Part shown: positions 9,500 to 20,290 of the stretch, piece after piece
Layout: every line of letters starts with the position of its first letter
How positions within the stretch are numbered: position 1 is the first letter of the stretch
Assembly (NCBI GenBank): GCA_008360955.1
Contig: LUCM01000098.1
Location: 15,806-79,805, forward strand
Source: Fasciolopsis buskii
Lineage: Eukaryota; Platyhelminthes; Trematoda; Plagiorchiida; Fasciolidae
Length of the DNA stretch: 64,000 nucleotides
Reading direction: 5' to 3'
The notes under the pieces: model-generated
The model's input: the letters and a program-made list of their open reading frames with translations, nothing else
What the model was told of the DNA's origin: nothing
The model's database searches: none
Position numbers and translations under genes: made by a program

Positions 9500-12400
9500 C
9501 AATTAAGTTCTTCAGTTATGTGCACTGCATATTGGGGTTGCTTCGACATGAGAGCCGATTTGTAATTTTTAATTTTTTTCCAGTGCATCTTTGCTCCTTG
9601 AATTTTATTTATTTTACTGTCGTCTGCTTATGAAGAATAAAAATGTTCTTCTGTCCTGCCTGTCTTGTCATGTCGCCCAAGCATAATCTCCTATCACGCT
9701 GCCATCAGTAGTGGCGAGTATACTAGTCGAGATGTTCAGTCCATCGCGTGGCCAAACATTTTGAAAATGCTGCTTAGTCTACTTGGTCGTGTAGGGCAAA
9801 TAGGATTTCCCAGATTGGTGTCGGCTGGAAGAAAAAAGCAGAAAATCAGCCATTGTGCAGTCTTATATGTGTAAACCTTTGATTTGCTAACTGAATCGCT
9901 TGTTGTTTGATGACGGAAATGTTATTCTGCGTGTCAAAATATGCCGACTTCACTTATGCAAATTGTTGTCATGAATTGACACTGCTGACTACATTCGGGG
10001 CAGTCACCGATGACGGGCTTGTATAAGTAATACTGTGCTCCGGGTGTCTAGTGAACGTTGATGCTGTCGTTTTTTGTCTTACCTCTTACAGGCAGTATTG
10101 CACGTAATGCTGTTGATCCCCTCAGAGAAAATATTTCCCGTTTAATGGTATTGATGCGCGGCATTTGATTAATTTAACTGCAGTCGAAGTTGTTGTCGAG
10201 TAGTTCGTAATACCTCTAAAGTCGGTGTTTGGCATGAGAGCAGATCGTTGATAGAAAATAATGTTCGATGTTGTTTGCATTTTTACTTTCCATCGTCAAA
10301 ACCGTAGGTGCCACGACGTACAAAATAGGTGATTGATCAGTCTTTTCGCGAGAACTACCGTAGAAGTGGAGGTACCGAAAGAGAGGAAGTGGTGTTTTAC
10401 GTGATACTTGTTTACGAATGAAGTAACAACCAAAAGCGTGGGCTAGAATCATGCAGAAAACGTCATCTAAAAGATTGCACTTGTACAATTCCAATTGAGA
10501 ACAGATATAAGCAATAGCGGGAGGAGGGGTTCGAGGTAAATTGAAACAACATAAAACCGGTAGTCATGAGAAAATGAGCGATGAAACGATGGATGTGAAA
10601 CATCAGTTGACGTGATGTGTTAATGAAGTGAATGCTTTGTGCTCAGTCTGTTTCACAGCGTGTACCAGCTGGGTAGGAGGATAGAATTCAGTATATGATA
10701 TAATGGGGGCAACTTCGATGCTTTTAAGAAAAATGTGAAAGTGGGGTACAGGTGGAAGAACTAATACAACATAGATTTTGGACGATTCCGGCTGACTACC
10801 ACCTCGGATCTGTTAGGAATTTTTTCAGTTCACATACCAGAATTAGTATTTCCGGGTGCCTGGAATGGCTCGATGAGTTTCCGAGGCAGTGGGTTTGCGA
10901 TTCTCTCATCGTCACCGTGAAGGTTTATCAGTAATCGCGGGGCGTAACTGTGATGCAACTCTAGTTTAATTGTCGTAAGTATTGCCAATAATAGAGCTAC
11001 AGGACTGCTATAAAGTCTGTTTTTTCGGTGCGTCCCAGCTATTATGTTTACTAAACTCACTCGGCTGTCGCCACGGTACGTTATCACTTTCTGTCTTATA
11101 TAGAGAGCACATTTATGATCTAGCTTCCAGGAAGCGGATGGGGTCTTGTGTTTGTTTGGTGAATTCTCCCTCCGGTCCGTCCCGATAAGCTCTAAATCAA
11201 TCATCGCTATTAATTTCGATATGGAAGCTAAAATTGCGGTAGGTTCTTGAAATATGACCACGTATAGCGATGATTCCGATTTTTGATGGGGAGTTCACCG
11301 TTTGACGGAACAGATCAGTGAGATTCAACGTCCAGTGAGTGGGGGAATCTATTTTTTTGGTGTTTCGGTTGATTATCACTTAATAATGGAACCATGGGTA
11401 AAAATTCATGTCCAATTTAGCGAATATCTAACACGAAACCGTTTGTTTCTTTGCGCCAAAACAAGTGATCGTGGCATCAAAGTTTTATTCTTTTTTTGGA
11501 TCAACTTTCTCTTTCTCTTTTATCTGTGTTAATTCTTTTTATCTTGAATTGGACGGACCATCCTCCCGTGATAAAACCTGACGATTAAGTGACGCGTAAA
11601 CTTTCGTATCCAATCCAATGAAAACCAGTACCGTCTGGAGATACGGTCCTGTTGACATAAACCAATTAATGAGAAATTGTATGAGCCATAATTCGTTAGG
11701 TCTCTACGTCAAGGCACGTCTAAATACACGTGCGTCCATGGGAAGAGTGCTTGGCTGTGTTAAAATTTACATTACAGGACAGCTCAGTACTGTGTCAAGT
11801 GTGTGTATGAACGAAGTTAGCTGAACCGGGTGAAGATAAATGTGATAGCACGAAGTTCTCAAGAGAAGAGCCGCTCAAACAGGAGATTTTGTGTTACACG
11901 ATTTGGAACACTGGGAGCTGTGTCTGTGCATAATAAAAGTCATGGAGCCCAGACTAAACAATGGGGAAGGATGATAAAATCTGGATCGGATCAGATCGTA
12001 TTCCATGTGGGTTATATTGCGGTCATTGAACCGGTAGAGAGAGAAAAGTAGGAGTCAACAAATAAAAGCGAATGGGATAACCTGCATAGATGGCATGGTT
12101 ATGTATCTGTGCGTTGGTGGTGCGAATTACACAATCGATATGACAAACGATAGAGTGGTAGAGAAAAGACAATACTTGGGTTAACAAATAAGGAAAGATC
12201 ATATACACAACTAATAACTTTGTCTATTTGTCTCAAACAAATGGGGCGACTGACGTGTGTATGTCGATAGCTGACGGGGAATAAATGTCAAGCGGCTACA
12301 TGAAGCCCATGTAAGAATTGGATTTTGGGACCACGAAGCGAGAAGCAATAATTCCGAGGAACAGAATCCACAACCTGATTATAGTGGTGCTACTACTAAA

Positions 12401-14130
12401 ATGCTGTACACTGATTAGGAGCGTTATAAGTGATTTTTAGTGTTGTAGCGTACATTTTCTCAGGCTTCGTCAGCCTCTGAATCTTCGTTCCTTAGGCGTA
12501 AGTGCTCTCATGCAGGACGGTCTGTAGGCGGTCCTAGACTCATTGGCGACCGATGTCTGCGGCGGTTCACCGTCTTGTCATGACGTCCAAGACTGTAGCA
12601 TTCCTTTCAGACCGGATCCCGGTTAATAGTCATTGAAGTGCTATAAAACTCCATGGGCAGTTGGCTGTCGAAAAGAGAGCTGTTGTTATTCGCCACTTGT
12701 TGACACCGTCGACACATGCTGCAGCTGACTGTAGCTCCGGGACACAAGAATAAAATTCCTGATGAGTTCGCTATTCTCGTTCGGAGAGGCAGCGGCTCTG
12801 ACATTGTTGTGCTAGGTGGCCGTTGTTATGCATTAGTTGGAAAACGTGGCGCCCCTTGTTTAGGTGGGCGTTATGCTTTACCTGCTCAGGATAAAATCAA
12901 CGGGGGCAAGCTGCTTCAATTTTGTGTTGATATACCGCTATTCATGTCTAGTACGAATTTCCGGCAGACCTCGCCCAAAACAGCGATATAACGCACTAAT
13001 ACCAGAGGTTTCCTGAGTCAAATCGACCATATCGTAGTAAGCTACCGTTAGTTCGGTTCTTTCCAAAACCGCAGATCATTCTTTGAGTGGGATCATGTAT
13101 TCGTCTTGATTTGATTTTCACTCCAGTTGAGTGGTCATTGAGGTGGCCAGAAAACTCGATTACCCATATAGTATTTGTCAGACGAATTAGAAACAAATAT
13201 TATCATACGAGGGAGGAAATCAGTCGCGCAATAATGTGGATGAATACTGGGACCATGTCAAACGAGCAGTGTTTATCCTGCGTTTCCAGATCCCATGTCC
13301 ATCACAGACACCTGATATCTCACGGATCACTAAACCTGATAAGTTAGAAACGTCATTTCCCGAACTGTAAAAAGGCGAATAAGATGCGATTGCATCTGCA
13401 AAGTCAGGTTACAAAAATTCCAAGAAATACTGAATTTGAGGGGTCCAGGTACCCGAAGAATTGGAAGTGGCAACTACTTTAGATAACGATCAAACTATTA
13501 AAATCCGTATGCCACACCGACGGTGGCCGACTCCGATCAATAAAAGGACAAACAACTAGGACTTGACGGCTGTACCGGACATTTCAAGAAATACTGTAGC
13601 TGCCATGCTCTGACGTGGATGTTGCGACGCCGAAAAATGCGAATATTTGGGCAGTCATTTGACTCCCAAATGGAACTAAGAGTATAATTCATCATTCGGT
13701 CAGCAGAGCTTGGAAAAGCTGCGGTCAGGTTTGAAGTCACCTCAGTTATTTTTAAACTGTGTTGAATTTCCTTGATAAAATCGCTTACTACCTTGCTGCT
13801 TGATATTTGGAATAAAAAGCGTATTCCGTTGTCATGAGGCAAGTCATCAGTTGTACTTATCAGCGCGGGTAAGTGTATTTCCCGTGGTTGTCAAGATATT
13901 AACCCTCATATAGATGCACTTTCTGACACGGTTTCGTGACGTCCGCGAACAGTAAGCTGAGTTTCGCTGTGATCGGGGTTGCATCGGCCAACTACTTGAA
14001 ACGCGCCATGCATTTGCGTAGAGCGACGGTTTCAGTGCAGTTTACGTAAAACTTGTGCAACAGAAGTCCGCGGATGTACTGCGTCCATTATACGCGCATA
14101 ATCGTAGTTGCATACTGGCATATGGAGAAC
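9500..14130. other. Long unassigned region
   Basis: No confident gene is seen. The minus strand of 12607-12804 contains CRRCQQVANNN, which faintly resembles the zinc-binding end of a retroelement integrase. The plus strand near 13560-13610 gives GHFKKYCSC, faintly like a gag zinc knuckle. Either could be a decayed LTR element, but neither is extended by neighbouring motifs. Other open frames (10216-10494, 10830-11261, 13537-13842) have no recognisable domain. Confidence 0.3.
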
Positions 14131-14134
14131 TACT

Positions 14135-14365
14135 AATTAGCTCACTAGAATCTCATTCGAATCGTTAGGAGCGTGGATGGATTGTAAGTCCACTTAAGAA
14201 CCGCATGGTGATTCTTGGAAGGAGCGCACTAGTAACGGGATGGTTGAACAAAATAATACCAGGTGCGCATACCTGAAGAGCGGTAATAACTGCCAAACCG
14301 GTCATGTGCTTCCGAAAAATTTTGTTCATCCATCCGTATGTGGAATATACTACTGAGAATAACTG
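14135..14365 (+). repeat. Hammerhead-bearing short repeat, copy C (best preserved)
   Basis: The repeat starts with the CTCACTAGAATCTCATTCGA block at 14141-14160, also seen in copy B. The ribozyme-like core is 14267-14309 (43 nt, the same length as copy A). Stem I GCATAC (14267-14272) faces ATGTGC (14304-14309) with one A-C mismatch at the base. CTGAAGA (14273-14279) fits the CUGANGA box. Stem II GCGG/CTGC encloses a TAATAA loop. The GAA box reads CAA at 14294-14296. The palindrome ACCGGT (14297-14302) forms stem III, and C at 14303 is the expected cleavage base. The G-to-C change at the catalytic G12 position predicts an inactive ribozyme. Confidence 0.65.
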
Positions 14366-14639
14366 CTAAGTAACTTCGAAATGACCAGCATTGTTCAATA
14401 AGTTTCCCGTTTCGCCACTTTCTTTTACCTTCTTCGTCGATGATAGCGGAGAATGCCTCTGGAGGTTTTCATGGTATGGGCGTTGAACTGGCAAAAGACT
14501 GTGAGCGAGCTTGCATCCTTCTTTGAATAAATGAAAATTACGCAACAGCCACTAGAGAGACGCGCGAGGCGCAGTTCCATTCTACGTCTTCCACCTTCAA
14601 ACTGTTTAATGCTGTCACAGAATTGGACCAACGCTGCCA

Positions 14640-15650
14640 GTTGACGGACTTCTTGTACTCACAGGAGTCGGGCTTCACACGCGCACATCAATAGGGGCCG
14701 CACGATGGTATTATGTATACACTTGATCTATCAAGGTCAGATTTATATCTCGTCGGCGCTGTGCTTGACGTTGGAAAAAGCTAGTTTGTCCTTTGAAACG
14801 CATAGATATATCCTCTCTCATCATCTGTTTTGGGAAATGCAGCTTCGCAAGTTAAAAAAATGTTCACCAATTTCCGGTTTGTCATTGGCCGAGTAAAGAA
14901 CAGATACAGGCTCTTGGCAGTCCTGGAGCAAAACCTTATACTGTGGCAATGCAAAGTGCATGCCGTGTGGGATAACTTCAGTTGTCAAACGGTTTGGGAG
15001 AAGTTAAACTGCTTGGATATTAGAAGGTACGATGTTGTCGGCGTATTCCAAGTCCGCAGGCCTGTTTCCCGGTGAGAATTTGACGCCATCTTTTACAAGG
15101 CTCTCGACCGTTCTTTTAGGACATCGCAAAGTTGAAGAGAAGCAGCGAAATAGGACAACCTTGACGAACTCCGGTGCAGACAACAAAGTGGCGAAAGCTT
15201 GCCATGGACTAACATTCATCCAGAAGTATGAGGGTAGAAAGATTTGGCGATTGGCACATACTTTTCAGGCATATCGGATCTCGGTAAATATTTTCACAGA
15301 GTAGTCCTGTCCACTGAATAAAAACTACCCTGATGTCCGACGACACGACAGTGGTCAGTTTTCCATAGGTCTGTTAGTGCTCTGGTAGTTTACGGAGAGT
15401 GAATATCTGATTTACGCAGCTTCTATCAGGTTGAAACCTCGTTTGTTCCTTGCCGATTTGGTTTTCTGCTTACGTGGTTAGTCTGCGGAGGACAGACTCA
15501 GGAAACTCTGACGCAGTCTGAATTAGACTAACTCTTCTATGATTGCCTCTCTTGAAGACTGGGACAACGGTGGATTATGTCCAATCCGGATGAACTTTTT
15601 GGAGAATAATTGCACCAGCTCTTTACTCTATCTTATCCTGCCTCTTTCAT
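14640..15650 (-). pseudogene. LINE reverse transcriptase, minus strand, broken
   Basis: Minus-strand blocks in order: PPLSQSSREAII in one frame, with a VVPVFKRG-type reading in another; RRVSLIQTASEFPESVLRRL; RFQPDRSCVNQIFTLRKL; LTTVVSSDIRVVF; VKDGVKFSPGNRPADLEYAD followed by NIV (the catalytic YADD box in the form YADN); GMHFALPQYKVLLQD; and EIGEHFFNLRSCIS. All are recognised RT palm and thumb motifs. The second catalytic Asp has become Asn. The frame 15219-15004 holds the YADN box. Open frames on the plus strand across this interval (15539-15802, 15651-16046) are antisense shadows. Confidence 0.8.
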
Positions 15651-16289
15651 TTGGCTTCCGTCTTGGGATGGGACGTTGTAACGCTAAGGGCTGTAGGTGT
15701 GATGCTGATTCCAGCTCCGTTGAGCAGGTCTCAATTCACTGGCCATGGAGGACCAAGTTTAGCAAAAGTTATGATGGTTTGGGTGAGGGGGTGGGAAAGT
15801 AAGCTGTTAACTGAAAGGTTCAGCGCATCTTTCTGGTCGCCTCTGAAGACTAAGAATAGACGTTCCTTCGGCCTCGGAGATTATCTCGTTAACGCCACGT
15901 CTTTTTCGCCATTAGAACGAATTAGGTGGAACTTCATCCCTGAAACATCAGCTGACGCGATCTCAGCAGTGCGTTTCCACCATCGATTCTCGCGACCTTT
16001 CCTCCAGTTTGCGGCTGGGTTACGTTTCGGTGGCAAACGGGCTTAGCCGTTGGCCAAACCTGCTGGAATCGAACTGCAGATGTCAATAAGTCGCGTGGAG
16101 TCGGCTGACGTTCAGTAATTTGCTGGCCTGGAGGTTATGCCACAACTGGTCAGAAAAGCGGAATGCATGGTCGACTTGACATGCACCCAGCGTAGCTTCA
16201 GAAGGCATTTTGGAATGAGTCCGAACAAGTCCGTCATTACGCTCTGGAAAGTGGTCACCATAAAAGTCCTCGGTCACCTAGTAGCATCG

Positions 16290-17100
16290 ACTCGAGATGC
16301 CACCAAAACGCCTAGACACCGTGACTCGCACCAGTGCGTGGTCAGAATCAAGACAAGTTCCTCAGTACGAAAGATAATTTTGAATACATTCCGGGTACCT
16401 ATAGTTTCCTGTGATGTTATCTATCTGTGCCCAGTCCTGGGTTGATGAAAGAGGCCACCAGGTTCCTGAACGGCGCATGGTGTTACCAAATTTGGTGCTG
16501 GATAGAAGCAATAAACGATAAAAGTATTGACTCAAAAGCCTTCCACCATTGTCTAAGCGGCTGCAGCTAGGTCCATAACAACCTCTATGTGATGTTCACT
16601 GGACATAATACTACCAACCCTGGTAGTATTATGTCCCTTGCTAAAATGACATTGTCTGTTTTTGTGACGTTCTCATCAAGTCGTGAAGACGTTAGCAGAA
16701 TCTGTTCTCCTCGGCATCTGGCCTACAGTCTGTAAAGTCGTACATCAAAGTCACAAACAGGCATAGTCTATCAGCTGATGTCCTGCTTGCCTTGCACGAG
16801 CCTCCGATGCGTACAGTAAAGCCGGCTATCAACTGGGACCCACTCTAAGAGGTCACCCTCTGGCTTGTCATTAAAAATTTCGAATGACTAGAAAGTTCGA
16901 GATTAATTGTCTCCAGAACAGCACAAATACTCAATAGCCTTTTTCTGATTATCCATAACTTCGTTGATTGGCTAGGGTCTTGAATTCGAATGTCCTGTAG
17001 GCAGAAGATATCATCACCAATGCTATCCAATTTCTTAATTAAGCCGGCTTGCTGACCTATTCTTAACAGCGTGGGAAAATCATGTTCCACTTGTGAATGT
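16290..17100 (-). pseudogene. LINE APE-type endonuclease remnant
   Basis: The minus-strand frame from 17090 reads TLLRIGQQAGLIKKLDSI, then GDDIFCLQDIRIQDPS. This matches the NVRTL...G..a.l...L....d.CLsE.R opening of the apurinic/apyrimidinic-type endonuclease of RTE-like LINEs. Near 16380-16320 a different frame gives DSDHALVRVTVSRRFG, the terminal SDH motif of the same fold, with its Asp-His pair kept. The catalytic Glu position reads Q in the CLQDIR block, so the enzyme would be impaired even without the stops. It would nick target DNA for insertion. Confidence 0.7.
16601..16636. repeat. Perfect hairpin, 16-bp arms, 4-nt loop
   Basis: The left arm GGACATAATACTACCA (16601-16616), loop ACCC (16617-16620) and right arm TGGTAGTATTATGTCC (16621-16636) are exactly complementary. 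It lies inside the decayed LINE at 14425-17115, where no such structure is expected from the coding sequence. Confidence 0.9.
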
Positions 17101-17339
17101 TGATCGTGGTCGGAGGTGAGTAGTAGTATCGGTGAGTGGCGAAGCCGGTCTATCAGCTTATGTTAGACTGCACCCAGATTGTACGTCATGATGCGAAGAT
17201 AAGAAAACGAATAAACCTGAGAGTGACTGTTCACACAATGGGAAATGAGCGAAGCGATTCTGTGAAGAACCCATCAGCGAAAGGATGCGATCGTGTAGAT
17301 CCATGATTTGTTTGTGGGGGCATTACTTCCGAATCGATC

Positions 17340-17910
17340 GGGACAAAGAAGATGGTTTTCCTAGGGACTCATTCTGTTGTGTTGCCGAGCTTGGTTGATT
17401 TATGCACTCACTGAAGCACAAGACGCAAGCACTAGCATCGCAAGATAGCACAGGAGCACACAGCCTGTGGTCTAGGGGGGACACAAAAGTTTGGGCTTAA
17501 GTCTGAAATCCCGTAGTCGCACAACGAATGGAGTGGAACTGCTGCTCCTATAAATAAGCAGCCACACGGAACAGAAAGCGGAGCGGAATACGAACATCTA
17601 GCCCAGCCCGTTAGCGAAAGAGAGAAGACGAACACAGGAAACTGCCATGCGTTTATTGGTGGCCCACCAATACAGGCCATGTCAGAATCCAAGTGAGCTG
17701 TTTCGTTTATATAGTTTTGTTGGGTAGCCTTGGTCGATATGTGGGATAGCCAATCACAGAACGAGGTTTGACGAATCTTTTCGCGGACGTTTAAAAATTT
17801 TCGGCCGCGCAATATCGCGATATACTGAGAAAAGGGCAAGTTCTTTTGGAAAATTAATAGCAGAAATAAAATCTGCGGCACCAAAAACCCCAGAATGGTC
17901 ACTGACTATA
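17340..17910 (-). other. LTR-like or promoter-like block
   Basis: On the minus strand this GC-richer block contains TATATAAACGAAACAGC, then AATAAACGC about 60 bp on, and later a second TATTTATAGG. This spacing of TATA-like and AATAAA-like signals is what a retroelement LTR would show. The 156-codon open frame 17902-17432 runs through the block but has no recognisable domain. It begins just upstream (minus-strand sense) of the LINE at 17115. No TG...CA ends or paired copy were found, so a solo LTR is only a suggestion. Confidence 0.25.
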
Positions 17911-17949
17911 ACATTCAAAGTTTAACCTACAAGATAGCAGGTCGGAACT

Positions 17950-20035
17950 GGTTATCCTTGACCCACTGGGGACCTGTGACTAACCGCTCAGTTCTTAAGC
18001 TCTTCGGATGAGGTCGGACATTCTGGGTGTCATGTACAATCCTCTTCCATAAATGCCGGTGAGCATACAGCGGTATGCCTTGCGTGCCGTCCGTGGTTGA
18101 TTTGGAATCAAAATTTCACCGTCTGCCTAACAAAAGTCAGTCAACCCAGCGGAGTTTGCCGCCATTTGACCTTCGACCTAGCATTTCTGCGAATGCACTT
18201 CCGCCATGAAAAGACACTAGGTGGGACATCCTCATCCATTGCTGCGCGATAAAGAGCTACACTAGATCTAATCCTTTTCATTATTAATTTGCAGCTCTCC
18301 TTGAAGGGCATTTGAATATTTGGGATCTGGTTTCCTTCTGGACGCTCTCGATGAATAAAACGCATTAATTTAGAAAACGGTAGCGGTAAATGGAATGGAT
18401 GTAGGTCGTAAACCTACAAAGCGATGAGGTGTTGAAGCATAAATTGCGGAGAAAAACCAATATTAGTTGTGATTTCAATGCATGCACGGTCTTGAAACGG
18501 CCGAATTCTTAGCTTCACACATCTATTAACTAATTGGGTTTCAAACTTGCCCGAATGGAGGTATTTCTGTTGCTGGACACAGTGGGTGCAAATTGAACTC
18601 TGTGCTCAATCGCTCAGCCATCTTAAAGTGTACGATCACTAGGTTTGATGGTTGCATTATATTAGCACCGAAGTTAAGCCATAACAATTGTCTCAAAACT
18701 TTCAGTGTTTGACGCAGCATCAGAATGCTGGGCAGTGATCTCAGTGGTTGTTTGTTCAATTGAGTGGGACATTGACTATGTAGAACAACGAACGGAAATT
18801 TACTCAGTGAATCAGCAATATCCACAATTTGAAGTCCTTTTCAGCCCCTTTTTCTATTGCCTAAAACTCACCTCCGCTTCTCCAGACTGCACGAGCGAGG
18901 TGAACTTCCATGGTCATGTCCGGTACTGTGCAGGTGGGTCTCCTGCACCACTAATCATGCTTTGTTGCATAACACAAAAGGAGATGGCATCACTGCTCAC
19001 CTCCGAATCTGCAAATGCTGTTATTCCACTTATTCGATCGTGCTCGAAATTCGACATTATAACAAATTTGTTTACCCTTTGATTTGTTGATTCCATATTG
19101 AACTCTTAGAAAAAAATTCTTCACCAATCGATATCAGTTGTTTTTCCCAATGATTTTTGCTGTCCCAAACTGGCTATCGGTAAAGAAACTGTTGCAGAAT
19201 AGACAAAGTGGAATGATTGGGCGATCAAGATCTTTGAATTGAACCAACCTTTTATCTTGATGTTTGTTGTAATTACGTGAAGTGCTGTATGCCGGTTGAA
19301 ACTTTCCAAAACGTGTACAATAGAAGATCCGCGTTGTTAGGGATGTAGTAAATTTTGCCGATCAATTTTTAGTTAATATGAACAATATAAATACCGAATA
19401 ACAGCTCTCACATTACACAATCAGAATTTTTTGGTTATTTAAATAAAAAAACAATCTGAAAGATATATAACAAACACTGACCTCTCAATATGGAAACACT
19501 GGGTGCCCGGATTGCGAGTAGTTTGGTGGTAGAATTTCTTCAGCTTTTCGTTTCTGAATTCATGATCCTTTAGAAATTTAGATCGGTACGTTTGTTCCAA
19601 ATCTGGTCTAACAAATTATCCACTATGATCTGGTCTAAGAAGCATGAATTTTCGCGTAGCATTGGCAGAATGCCTTCTATTTGATCTTTTATTCTGACTG
19701 TCCATATAGCTCATGTAATGCGCGCGTACGAACGCACTACATTTGCCTGTGTGTATGCATGTGTGTACGTTTGTGTGCGTATGTTTATTTGTGCATGTAC
19801 GCTAACTTTAGTGCCTAGAGAATCTTGACCGAGTTTATCCTGGACAGAGACGAAGGTATATTGTACGTTCATCCACCGCTACTGATCTTTGTATCGTCTA
19901 CCATTGGCAAAGCACGTAACCACCAAGGTACCGGGTTCTGGAAGAGCGTATTACATCAGTTAACGTGTATACTATCCGGACATGTGCACATACCCAATAC
20001 TGTACACATTGCACTGACACTCCATGCAACTTTGG
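17950..20035. other. Unassigned region
   Basis: No recognisable gene is seen. The open frames 18541-18825 (-) and 18705-19082 (+) overlap each other and carry no known motif. A TG-rich stretch (imperfect TGTGTG/CATG) lies at about 19745-19800. Confidence 0.3.
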
Positions 20036-20039
20036 TTGC

Positions 20040-20290
20040 CCTCAATCACCTGACCCAACTATTCATTCATTCACTCAACCAACCAGCCATTTACCCCACT
20101 AACCAACTAACCCCCAATCCACTCACCTATCCATTTAATCATCCAGACAGCTACCCAACCATTCATTTCCCGACTCGTCTCTGTCAGTGTCCCATTCCAA
20201 CTCAAGAACAACGATGAGGACACCAGTGGGCGAGTGGGTGAGCGGGAACAGAGTCGGATGACTGGTTGAGTGAGTGACTGACTTACAGAC
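20040..20290. repeat. Imperfect CAACC/CATT low-complexity tract with an opposing TGGTTGAGTG tract
   Basis: Positions 20055-20170 are built from loosely repeated CATT, CAACC and CACT words. About 60 bp later (20230-20290) the complementary words GAGTGGG, TGGTTGAGTGAGTG appear. The two parts could pair imperfectly. The open frame across it (19825-20217) is low-complexity and not a credible gene. Confidence 0.6.

Larger units (their letters stand above)
14425..17115 (-). mobile_element. Near-complete decayed RTE-like LINE
   Basis: Read on the minus strand, this 2.7-kb block runs in proper order. It has an endonuclease start (about 17090-16950), an endonuclease end (about 16330-16390), a linker (about 15900-15650), RT fingers and palm (about 15600-14880) and a C-terminal region (to about 14425-14650). 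This is the fullest LINE in the window and the only one with an endonuclease part. Many stops and frameshifts make it inactive. A perfect 36-nt hairpin sits inside it at 16601-16636. Confidence 0.75.

Noticed and set aside
10830..11261. 143-codon minus-strand frame
   Set aside because: No known motif, no splice context, overlapping frames of similar length on the other strand; kept as unassigned.
12607..12804. Minus-strand CRRCQQVANNN as a gypsy integrase zinc finger
   Set aside because: Only one short block; no His pair, no DDE motifs and no adjoining RT or RNase H.
13560..13615. Plus-strand GHFKKYC as a gag zinc knuckle
   Set aside because: The full CX2CX4HX4C spacing is not met and no neighbouring gag sequence was recognised.
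15651..16046. 131-codon plus-strand frame
   Set aside because: It lies opposite the minus-strand LINE linker and RT start, whose motifs are recognisable; this is an antisense shadow.
17432..17902. Longest open frame in the window (156 codons, minus strand) as a gene
   Set aside because: No recognisable domain, unusual composition, and it overlaps a block with LTR-like promoter and poly(A) words; more likely untranslated repeat sequence.
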